This document shows, piece by piece, positions 1 through 5,028 of a DNA stretch of 5,028 nt. Position numbers and translations under genes: made by a program. This DNA comes from Planctomycetota bacterium (lineage in GTDB: Bacteria > Planctomycetota > Phycisphaerae > WQYP01). Location of the stretch: contig JAJZCU010000208.1 in assembly GCA_021828935.1 (NCBI GenBank), positions 1-5,028 on the forward strand, written 5' to 3'. A model generated the notes under the pieces. That model was not told where the DNA came from. It saw only the letters and a program-made list of their open reading frames with translations, and did no database searches. Numbering within the stretch: the stretch's first letter is position 1; each line of letters begins with the position of its first letter.

Positions 1-47
1 TTGTAACGGACCCACCGTATTTGTATACGCACTCACCGGCGGCGGCG
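1..47 (-). repeat. 47-base exact inverted copy of 1209-1255 at the left edge
   Basis: Bases 1-47 equal the reverse complement of 1209-1255 without mismatch, and the match breaks down at base 48 (g against an expected t). The internal copy sits naturally inside the aspartic-protease frame (GTPPPVSAYTNTVGPLQ region), whereas here it interrupts the aquaporin frame. The edge copy is therefore probably the displaced one. A chimeric junction or assembler overlap at a contig end is the likeliest source. Confidence 0.9.
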
Positions 48-517
48 GGCGCGGTGATGTGCGGGCCGGGCCACAGCAGGCCGTCGTGAATTTGCGCTGA
101 CCAGTTGCCCACCAGCCAAACGCCCAGGGCGGTGCCGGCCACGCCCCCGGCCAATTGCGCTATTAAATACCCAAAAAGGTCGCGCGCGTGCATTTTGCCC
201 AGCAGCCACATGCCGGTGGAAAAGGCGGGATTAATGTGCGCGCCGCTGAGCTTTCCCGGCGGGGAAATCGCAATTAAATAACTCACGCCGCCCAGGGTTA
301 AGCCGGCCAGAAACAGGCGCAGATGGGTGCTGGCAAGATGGGCGGGGACGGGCGAATTTTTGGCGAATAAAAGTGAAACGATGCCCACCAGCACCAGCAT
401 CAAAATTGCGGTGCCGAGAAATTCGCTGCCGTACTCCAGCAGGTGCAGCCCGTAACGCTTCCACTGCCTGTACAGCAGGTGATCGGCATCGGTAATGGTC
501 TGATAAACAGTTTGCAT
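1..517 (-). CDS. MIP/aquaporin-family channel, N-terminal half (3' end missing)
   Basis: Reading the minus strand from ATG at 517-515 gives 172 codons without a stop before the window edge. The product is an integral membrane channel for water or small neutral solutes. Visible landmarks are a charged cytoplasmic N-terminus (about residues 1-30), a first hydrophobic helix at about 34-51, a second at about 67-85, the MIP signature SGAHINPA at 91-98 (first NPA box) followed by FSTG, and a third helix at about 115-136. MIP proteins are usually about 230-280 residues, so the second half with the other NPA box and the selectivity-filter arginine is absent. Water and glycerol channels therefore cannot be told apart. 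Start choice rests on an AGGA 8 bases upstream. Residues from about 158 onward are encoded by bases that exactly mirror 1209-1255 and do not look like MIP sequence, so the true protein probably diverges there. Family call is strong; the end is unreliable. Confidence 0.9.
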   Translation of the reverse strand, partial: MQTVYQTITDADHLLYRQWKRYGLHLLEYGSEFLGTAILMLVLVGIVSLLFAKNSPVPAHLASTHLRLFLAGLTLGGVSYLIAISPPGKLSGAHINPAFSTGMWLLGKMHARDLFGYLIAQLAGGVAGTALGVWLVGNWSAQIHDGLLWPGPHITAPAAAGECVYKYGGSVT

Positions 518-525
518 CAAGATTT

Positions 526-529
526 TCCT
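526..529 (-). promoter_or_regulatory. Ribosome binding site of the aquaporin gene
   Basis: The minus strand reads AGGAAAA with the AGGA core 8 bases before the ATG at 517-515. This supports that start codon. Confidence 0.6.
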
Positions 530-698
530 GTGGGACTATACCGCGTGCGGCGCAAAATAACACGCTGCGAACCAACGTTGCCGAAGAATGCCGGGATCCG
601 AAGTCTCCGCGATCGGGGGAGTTTTGTTCCGCCGAAATTTTCGCGATTGTGTGGCCGGCGCTCAACCATAATTTTGACTTCCAGCGCCGATGGCATCT

Positions 699-707
699 TG
701 CTACACT
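699..707 (+). promoter_or_regulatory. Candidate extended -10 promoter for the aspartic protease gene
   Basis: TGCTACACT matches the extended -10 pattern TGnTAnnnT and would start transcription near 714, about 30 bases before the ATG and ahead of the ribosome binding site. A good -35-like TTGACT lies at 674-679, but its spacing of 22 bases is too long for a classic sigma-70 pair. The rest of the 518-742 divergent region holds no gene I can support. The promoter is weakly supported. Confidence 0.3.
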
Positions 708-730
708 TGACCCAGCGGATGACGCATTTC

Positions 731-734
731 GAGG
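731..734 (+). promoter_or_regulatory. Ribosome binding site deciding the start at 743
   Basis: GAGG ends 8 bases before ATG 743. The frame is open further upstream (in-frame ATGs at 443 and 719). Only 743 has this spacing, and only 743 places a signal peptide close to the N-terminus. Confidence 0.65.
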
Positions 735-742
735 TCAGTAGT

Positions 743-2188
743 ATGAAGTTTTTCACCCGCGGCCCGGTGCCGCGACGCAATGTCAGTAATTCCACAGGCC
801 TTTGTCGGCACGGCTATACGCAAATGCTGGGCGCGGCTGCCTTGGCAATGTTGGGCTGCGCCCGCATTGCAGCGGCGGTTAATATCCAGGGCGTGTATCC
901 AGTGGCCGCGGATCAGCCGCAAATCAACGCGCTTATCACCGATCCGGCCACGGGCAAGGTGTTAACAACATCCGCGGCATCCGGCAGCGTGTATGACATT
1001 CAGGCGTTCCTGGACACCGGCACCAGCGGTATTTTGTTAAGCCGGGAAACACAGCAGGCCCTGGGCGTGGCATTGGCCACGTACAATGGCTCGCCGGTGG
1101 TATTTAACGATGTGGCCGTGGGCGGCTTGCAACCGTACAACGTGTCCACGCCGTACGACGTGTCGACCGCGCCGTTCAGCATTAATAATGATGTAACCAT
1201 CGGCGGAACGCCGCCGCCGGTGAGTGCGTATACAAATACGGTGGGTCCGTTACAAATGGAAGTCAGCCAGACGGCGGCCAATTCCCTGGTGGGTCCGCTG
1301 GATATCATGGGCACGCCGGTGATGCAGGGCAAAGTGACGGTGCTGGACATTCGCCCGGCGAACAGCGCGAATATCAACAATTTGGGCGAAACCAAGACCT
1401 ATATTTACAATCCCGGCACGCCCTACAACCCCAGTGCGCTGGACACGAATCCGGGCATTGTGCCCACGGCGTACCAGGTGAAGCTTAGCTACGCATCGTT
1501 TAATCAATTCACGTCCACCACGCCCACGGGGGCGACTTCGCCAGAGCAGGCTGCGAACCCATTTGTGGGGCCTAATCCATTGGATCAACTCAGCTCCAAT
1601 CCGCCTACTGACACCACGCCGCCGGTGACGATCTCCTACGGCAGTAACACGGCGACCGGCAGCTTTCTGTTGGACACGGGCGCACAGTCGTCATTTATTT
1701 CCAAGGCCGTGGCCGGAAATGTGGACGTGAAGTACGCCGCCGGCGTAAATGCCGCGGGCAATCCTTATTTAATCAATTCGATTACCGGCGCCGTTATTCC
1801 CAATCAATTTACGGAAACCGTACTGGGCGCCGGCGGGGGGGCGGTTACGGCGGCGGGGTTTTATCTGAATTCGCTATCCTTAAAGACGGTGCAGGGGCAA
1901 AGCATTAACTATTTAGGCGCCCCGGTTCTGGTGCAGAATGTCACGGTGAAAAACCCCACAACCGGGCAAAGCCTCACCTTGAACGGAGATTTGGGCATGA
2001 ACTTTTTTGAACCCAGCACGAACACCTCTCTTTCCACCGGCAGCGCGTCGCCCTACACCTTCATGACCATCGACCAACCCAATGGCTTGCTGGGCCTGAC
2101 ATTGGCGGCCGTGCCCGAGCCCGCCACGCTGATGTTGCTGCTGTTCGCCGCGCCGGTGTTGCTCTTGCGCCGGCGGCGGGTGGCGTAA
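743..2188 (+). CDS. Exported two-lobed aspartic protease-like protein with PEP-CTERM anchor
   Basis: This is a complete 481-residue protein. A basic N-terminal stretch (KFFTRGPVPRRN) is followed by a hydrophobic segment at about 28-45 with a plausible signal peptidase I site after AAA45. The first catalytic-type motif is FLDTGTSG with D91, followed by a hydrophobic-hydrophobic-Gly (IMG, 188-190). A Pro/Thr-rich linker (about 257-296) leads to the second motif LLDTGAQSS with D311 and a partner DLGMNFF at 416-422. Two DTG lobes in one chain match the pepsin-like arrangement, in which the two aspartates together activate water for peptide hydrolysis. The second motif also resembles retropepsins. 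The tail AVPEP (456-460), a hydrophobic helix (about 461-475) and RRRR (476-479) form a PEP-CTERM signal, recognised by exosortases in the inner membrane and linked to surface or matrix delivery. Protease activity is inferred from motifs; a non-catalytic surface protein with the same fold is possible. Residues about 156-171 lie in the segment repeated at the window's left edge. Confidence 0.88.
   Translation: MKFFTRGPVPRRNVSNSTGLCRHGYTQMLGAAALAMLGCARIAAAVNIQGVYPVAADQPQINALITDPATGKVLTTSAASGSVYDIQAFLDTGTSGILLSRETQQALGVALATYNGSPVVFNDVAVGGLQPYNVSTPYDVSTAPFSINNDVTIGGTPPPVSAYTNTVGPLQMEVSQTAANSLVGPLDIMGTPVMQGKVTVLDIRPANSANINNLGETKTYIYNPGTPYNPSALDTNPGIVPTAYQVKLSYASFNQFTSTTPTGATSPEQAANPFVGPNPLDQLSSNPPTDTTPPVTISYGSNTATGSFLLDTGAQSSFISKAVAGNVDVKYAAGVNAAGNPYLINSITGAVIPNQFTETVLGAGGGAVTAAGFYLNSLSLKTVQGQSINYLGAPVLVQNVTVKNPTTGQSLTLNGDLGMNFFEPSTNTSLSTGSASPYTFMTIDQPNGLLGLTLAAVPEPATLMLLLFAAPVLLLRRRRVA
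1209..1255 (+). repeat. Internal partner of the 47-base inverted repeat
   Basis: This segment is the exact reverse complement of 1-47. It is in frame and continuous with the aspartic protease-like gene on both sides, so this is probably the native copy. Confidence 0.9.
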
Positions 2189-2212
2189 AAACCGGCGGAA
2201 ATCGCTGAGGCG

Positions 2213-2259
2213 CCCAGGGCGCGGAGACGACCGGGTGTCGGGTTTTTAAGGCGCCTGGG
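2213..2259 (+). terminator. Possible terminator after the aspartic protease gene
   Basis: About 25 bases past the stop codon, CCCAGGgCGC (2213-2222, one bulged G) can pair with GCGCCTGGG (2251-2259). Nested inside is CGAC-cgggt-GTCG (2228-2240) followed by GG and TTTTT (2243-2247), a weak intrinsic-terminator shape. The inner stem is only 4 bp and the outer stem is not followed by a T-run, so this may be just a stable 3' end structure. Confidence 0.3.
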
Positions 2260-2280
2260 TAAAAAGGGGGCAGCCACGAT

Positions 2281-2318
2281 GGGGGTGGCCCAATTGGGGG
2301 GTGGCCATCTTGGCCGCC
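2281..2318. repeat. GGGGGTGGCC direct repeat plus hairpin
   Basis: GGGGGTGGCC occurs at 2281-2290 and again at 2297-2306. The second copy forms the left arm of a 7-bp stem (GGTGGCC 2300-2306 with GGCCGCC 2312-2318, one G-T pair, loop ATCTT). There is no T-run, so it is not a terminator. Function unknown. Confidence 0.5.
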
Positions 2319-2351
2319 GGATCCCACGCATGCCATTTGATATCAAATCTT

Positions 2352-2385
2352 GGCGTAGACCTAACTACGCCGGGCTGGAAGCCCG
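2352..2385. repeat. Two abutting perfect hairpins
   Basis: The first stem is GGCGTAG (2352-2358) with CTACGCC (2365-2371), loop ACCTAA. The second is CGGGC (2371-2375) with GCCCG (2381-2385), loop TGGAA. The stems share base 2371. This resembles the small GC-rich dispersed hairpins in intergenic DNA of Planctomycetota and related soil phyla. Copy number elsewhere cannot be seen from this window. Confidence 0.55.
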
Positions 2386-2440
2386 CCCCCCGTAATTGAG
2401 CCCGTCGCCATGATCGCCGCCCTCCGGACATGGCCCCTGC

Positions 2441-2635
2441 CCGTAGCCCTTCGGGCGTCGGAAAATAGCCAGGGGTAAAACCCTTGGAACGCAGGCACGG
2501 CTGAACCGCGGTTCCTAAAATCAGCGCGCATTAATGCATCAGAAATTCATCCGTCCCCAAGGGGGACTACAAATCCATATGGCTTGGACGACCAGGGATT
2601 TCATCCCTGGCTATTGTCAGGCCTCCAAGGGAGGC
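2441..2635. repeat. Composite palindromic element: two mirrored hairpin pairs
   Basis: The left half has a GCCC-TTC-GGGC hairpin (2446-2456, extended by CCG/CGG to 2441-2461), then the linker GGAAAATAG, then an 8-bp stem CCAGGGGT/ACCCTTGG (2469-2476 with 2480-2487, loop AAA, one G-T pair). The right half mirrors it: a perfect 8-bp stem CCAGGGAT/ATCCCTGG (2592-2599 with 2603-2610, loop TTC), the linker CTATTGTCAG, then GCCTCC-AAG-GGAGGC (2621-2635). The halves are tied by an 11-base inverted repeat (AATAGCCAGGG 2464-2474, CCCTGGCTATT 2605-2615). Between them lie GGAAC/GTTCC (2486-2490 with 2511-2515), a GCATTAATGC palindrome (2528-2537) near the centre, and GTCCCC-AAG-GGGGAC (2553-2567). The loops of all five main stems are trinucleotides. 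It resembles a REP/MITE-like dispersed element; no transposase is present. Confidence 0.65.
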
Positions 2636-2876
2636 AACGGCATACCCCTCCCGGTAATGGTGCGTAACCATCCAATATCCGTAAGCGGGGTAATGCCATA
2701 TCGCCCTGTCTTGCGACAGTTGATAATTCGGCGATCTCAAGCCTGTGCGGCGCCATGCTGCCGCGGAAAAATTTGTCACGCGGGTCCCGCACGCGGTAGG
2801 CCTCCGCACCACATCAGCATATAGCTCACTGGCCAGTTCCGGTAGCCTCGTTGCGCTTTTTGCCGCCGCAAACCGC

Positions 2877-2905
2877 TTGCAAACGTTGCCGCAATTCTGT
2901 AGATT
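2877..2905 (+). promoter_or_regulatory. Candidate sigma-70-type promoter for the repeat protein gene
   Basis: TTGCAA (2877-2882) and TAGATT (2900-2905) are separated by exactly 17 bases; each matches 4 of 6 consensus positions. Transcription would begin near 2912, giving a leader of about 70 bases. An AT-rich stretch immediately follows. Moderate-to-weak support. Confidence 0.35.
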
Positions 2906-2917
2906 TAATTTTTTGGC

Positions 2918-2929
2918 GCCGTCGACGGC
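2918..2929. promoter_or_regulatory. 12-base perfect palindrome, possible operator
   Basis: GCCGTCGACGGC is self-complementary over 12 bases and lies just downstream of the predicted -10 box and about 50 bases before the start codon. That is a position where a dimeric repressor could bind. A palindrome of this length can occur by chance in GC-rich DNA. Confidence 0.2.
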
Positions 2930-2968
2930 AGTGTGTCGGGCGATAGTTTGGGAACATGAGACCCGATT

Positions 2969-2972
2969 GGAG
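2969..2972 (+). promoter_or_regulatory. Ribosome binding site for the start at 2982
   Basis: GGAG lies 9 bases before ATG 2982. A second GGAG at 2975-2978 is only 3 bases away. An in-frame ATG at 2973 abuts the first GGAG and has no other suitable site, so 2982 is preferred. Confidence 0.55.
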
Positions 2973-2981
2973 ATGGAGACT

Positions 2982-5028
2982 ATGCGCACTTCTCGGTTCG
3001 TTATTTTCCGTGCGGCGCTGACTGTTGCCGGGGCCTTGGCTCTCGGGCTGGCTGCGTCCGCCAAGGCAACCGCGGCGACCAACTATTTTATCGGCGGCGC
3101 CACGGGCGACCCCTCCGAGTGGACGATCAACGCCAATTGGAGTACTGGATCGGCGCCGAACAACTCCAGTTCCTCGCAGGTTGTCTACTTAGGTTACCGC
3201 ACTAATGGGCAAGCCCTCGGCACGGCGCCGGACGCGCACGTTACTCTCACCGCCGGAGACCCCAACAGCAGCAGCCCTGTGGTATACGTTCAAAGCATTA
3301 ACAGCGCGGCCGACTTGACGCTGCAAATTGCTAACCCTAACGACAGCAGTTACGGCCCGCCGCTTACCGTGCTCTCGGCCCTGCAGTTTGACCCGCACGC
3401 CAGTCTTACGCTGCTGGACGGTTCGACCTTAAACTTTAGCGGCGGACAAATTTACACCATTAACGCCAACGTAAATGTGCAGGGCGTCTCGGTTGTGAAT
3501 TTAACCGACGGTACAAGCGCCACCCTGGGCGCCGGTTATACGTGGAATGTCACCAGCCAGTTAAACCAGTCCCAAAATTCGGCCATCGAATCGGCCATCC
3601 CATTCGTTGATAATGGAACTCTGAACCTTGAGTCCGGCAGCGGCGCGGACTTTTTTTCGCCCACCGGCACGACGGCCTTGACCATCGGCGCCGCTGGAAC
3701 ATTTTCCTCGACCAACGCCGGCTGGAGCATTGGCAGCCTGGACAATCTTGGCGTGATGACTATTTCCGGCGTCGGCGTGGGCCCCCGGTTTGGTCAGGTG
3801 CAATCTTTGACCAACAGCGGCGCCATCAACATCAGCGGCGGCGCCGCGCTGGAAGTCGATGCCTTCACAACCGCCGCGAATGAAAATCAGGGCGCCATCA
3901 CGCTGACGGGTCAGGGCTCGCGCCTGGTCATTTCCAATCTAACGGGCAACGGCACTATCAACGCCGGCGCCGGTACGCAACTTGCGCTGGACAATCTGAA
4001 CGCTTCTGAAGTGGGCAATATCACCGTTGCCAGTGGCGCCGCTGTCGCCCTGGGCGGGACCATTACAACCGCCGCCGGCCAGACGTTTGATTACACGAAA
4101 CTCGGCAGCGATGTGAGCTTTGGCATTCCGAACATCGATTCCCGCCTTTCGTTCACGGGCGGAACGGTGCTGCATTCTGAAAATCTTGATAATTTGTATG
4201 GGCTGACCAACGTATCGTTCGATCATGGTTTAAACTTGATCAACAACAACCCCGCCGGCAACGAAACCCGCATCTATGGCACGGTTAACGCCGGCAACGC
4301 CCCGGTTGCCATCGACACCGCATACGCGACGCTCAATATTGAGCCCGGCGCCACGCTTAACGGCGCGGTGGCGCTGACCCAGCAGACTCAAAATCTGAAC
4401 ATTAATAACGCCGCCGTCACCGGCCCGATTACGGCGCCTAACGGCGGCCATGTCACGGTGCAAGGCAATACGTCATCATTCACGAGCATCACGCTGGGGG
4501 CCAACAGTGACCTGACGCTCACCGGCGCCACGATTTCGTCCGGAACCATCGTCGATTCTGCCGGGACGGGAACTTACAGCACCGTGAATCTGGGCAACAC
4601 CAGTTTTGGCGCCGGCGTCAATGCCACGTTGGGCGGTGGCGTGATCTACACCTCCGGGAACTGGACCAACGCGGGCCATGTCACCTTCGCGCCAACTACC
4701 TTTCTGCAAAATGCCGACCCCAATTATGCCTCAACGCTGACCAACACTGGCGTGCTGGCGCTCACGCCGGGCGGTTCTGTAACGGATTTTTTCGGCGCCC
4801 CGGCCAGGCCCATTGATAACCTCGGCACGCTGCACCTGACGCCCAATTCGCTATGGAGCAATCAGGCCGGTACGGGTCAGCCCAGTGATGTGCAAACGGT
4901 AAACAATTCCGGGCTGCTGCAAATTGACAGCGGCGCCAAGGCCTCCTATTGGGCCGTGAACCAGACGGCGGGCAGCACGGTGCTCAACGGTACGCTGTTT
5001 GTGGATCCGTCGCAAAACTCCGGCGCCT
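2982..5028 (+). CDS. Large secreted repeat protein, beta-solenoid-like (3' end missing)
   Basis: A frame of 682 codons without a stop runs off the right edge. Residues 1-32 form a clear signal peptide (RTSRFVIFR, hydrophobic 11-27, AxA site near 29-31). Next comes a WTINANWSTGSAP stretch (47-59), a W...NW.tG..P pattern often seen at the start of Planctomycetota extracellular repeat proteins. The remainder is rich in Asn, Gly, Ser, Thr and Ala, has no cysteine and very few lysines, and carries an irregular repeat of type [LIV]xNxGxhxhxxG. Copies include FVDNGTLNL at 208, LDNLGVMTI at 253, LTNSGAINI at 276, LTNTGVLAL at 586, IDNLGTLHL at 611 and VNNSGLLQI at 640. Alternating hydrophobic strands with Asn/Gly turns fit a right-handed beta-helix like those of autotransporter passengers and haemagglutinin-like adhesins. 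A PEP-CTERM or beta-barrel C-terminus would be expected beyond the window but is not seen. The role is inferred to be surface or matrix; no enzymatic motif was recognised. Confidence 0.85.
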   Translation, partial: MRTSRFVIFRAALTVAGALALGLAASAKATAATNYFIGGATGDPSEWTINANWSTGSAPNNSSSSQVVYLGYRTNGQALGTAPDAHVTLTAGDPNSSSPVVYVQSINSAADLTLQIANPNDSSYGPPLTVLSALQFDPHASLTLLDGSTLNFSGGQIYTINANVNVQGVSVVNLTDGTSATLGAGYTWNVTSQLNQSQNSAIESAIPFVDNGTLNLESGSGADFFSPTGTTALTIGAAGTFSSTNAGWSIGSLDNLGVMTISGVGVGPRFGQVQSLTNSGAINISGGAALEVDAFTTAANENQGAITLTGQGSRLVISNLTGNGTINAGAGTQLALDNLNASEVGNITVASGAAVALGGTITTAAGQTFDYTKLGSDVSFGIPNIDSRLSFTGGTVLHSENLDNLYGLTNVSFDHGLNLINNNPAGNETRIYGTVNAGNAPVAIDTAYATLNIEPGATLNGAVALTQQTQNLNINNAAVTGPITAPNGGHVTVQGNTSSFTSITLGANSDLTLTGATISSGTIVDSAGTGTYSTVNLGNTSFGAGVNATLGGGVIYTSGNWTNAGHVTFAPTTFLQNADPNYASTLTNTGVLALTPGGSVTDFFGAPARPIDNLGTLHLTPNSLWSNQAGTGQPSDVQTVNNSGLLQIDSGAKASYWAVNQTAGSTVLNGTLFVDPSQNSGA

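Larger units (their letters stand above)
2189..2981. other. 793-base noncoding spacer rich in short hairpins
   Basis: No frame here has convincing coding character. The short open frames on both strands run straight through hairpin arms, lack recognisable domains and have no good ribosome binding site. Contents in order: a terminator candidate, G-rich direct repeats with a hairpin (2281-2318), two abutting hairpins (2352-2385), and a two-armed composite palindromic element (2441-2635). Next come smaller stems (ATGGT/ACCAT at 2657-2671, CTGTC/GACAG at 2706-2719, GCGGC/GCCGC at 2747-2764). Last is the promoter region of the downstream gene. The spacer is long for a bacterium and looks like a home for dispersed repeats. 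Confidence 0.7.

Noticed and set aside
535..540. TATAGT on the minus strand as a -10 box for the aquaporin gene
   Set aside because: The hexamer is good, but the start point would fall on the ribosome binding site, and the -35 region at 17 bases spacing (GTGTTA) is poor.
443..742. Upstream extension of the aspartic protease frame to ATG 443 or 719
   Set aside because: The extension overlaps the start of the divergent aquaporin gene, has no signal-peptide or domain character, and would bury the signal peptide. ATG 743 has a well-spaced GAGG.
770..800. Twin-arginine (RR at residues 11-12) as a Tat signal
   Set aside because: The residues after RR (NVSN) do not match the RRxFLK consensus, and the hydrophobic segment starts about 15 residues later.
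848..859. Lipobox-like MLGC (residues 36-39) in the aspartic protease signal peptide
   Set aside because: Met at -3 and Leu at -2 do not fit a canonical lipobox, and a better AAA signal peptidase I site follows six residues later.
2441..2640. CRISPR-like array in the spacer
   Set aside because: The repeated units are inverted stem-loops with differing sequences, not identical direct repeats with regular spacers.
2534..2824. Plus-strand 96-codon open frame in the spacer
   Set aside because: It reads directly through hairpin arms (its TRDFIPGYCQ stretch is the CCAGGGAT stem), lacks a ribosome binding site and has no domain. It is a repeat-derived pseudo-ORF.
2567..3082. Minus-strand 171-codon open frame across the spacer and into the repeat protein gene
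   Set aside because: It is antisense to a clear signal peptide gene and translates palindromic repeat sequence; no recognisable domain.

Overview
This looks like a fragment of a GC-rich (roughly 55-60 % by eye) bacterial genome, most likely Planctomycetota or a relative in the PVC group. The evidence is a VPEP + hydrophobic + RRRR sorting tail (PEP-CTERM), a large secreted Asn/Gly/Ser/Thr-rich repeat protein of the kind common in those phyla, and an intergenic spacer full of short dispersed-type hairpins. The phylum is inferred; no marker gene is present. The window may be a whole metagenomic or single-cell contig, because its first 47 bases are an exact inverted copy of internal bases, which is typical of a chimeric or assembly-terminated contig end.

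Layout. Bases 1-517 (minus strand) hold the N-terminal half of a MIP/aquaporin-family channel with the first NPA box; its last ~15 visible codons lie in the suspicious inverted copy. Bases 518-742 form a divergent intergenic region with ribosome binding sites for both flanking genes and a weak forward promoter candidate. Bases 743-2188 (plus) encode a complete 481-residue exported protein with two DTG motifs, i.e. a two-lobed pepsin/retropepsin-like aspartic protease, ending in a PEP-CTERM anchor signal. Bases 2189-2981 are a 793-base noncoding spacer with a possible terminator and G-rich short repeats. They also hold two adjacent hairpins and a composite palindromic element made of two half-elements facing each other. 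From 2982 to the right end runs one uninterrupted plus-strand frame (682 codons, no stop in the window). It encodes a signal peptide followed by a repetitive, cysteine-free, beta-solenoid-like surface or secreted protein whose C-terminus, possibly another PEP-CTERM or autotransporter module, is missing.

Functional reading. The two plus-strand genes both encode exported proteins. The first should go through exosortase-type processing (no exosortase gene is in the window), and the second probably belongs to the same cell-surface or matrix class. The long spacer with its own promoter candidate argues that they are separate transcription units. The aquaporin is divergent and need not be related in function. 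I see no tRNA, rRNA, CRISPR array, transposase or known defence system.
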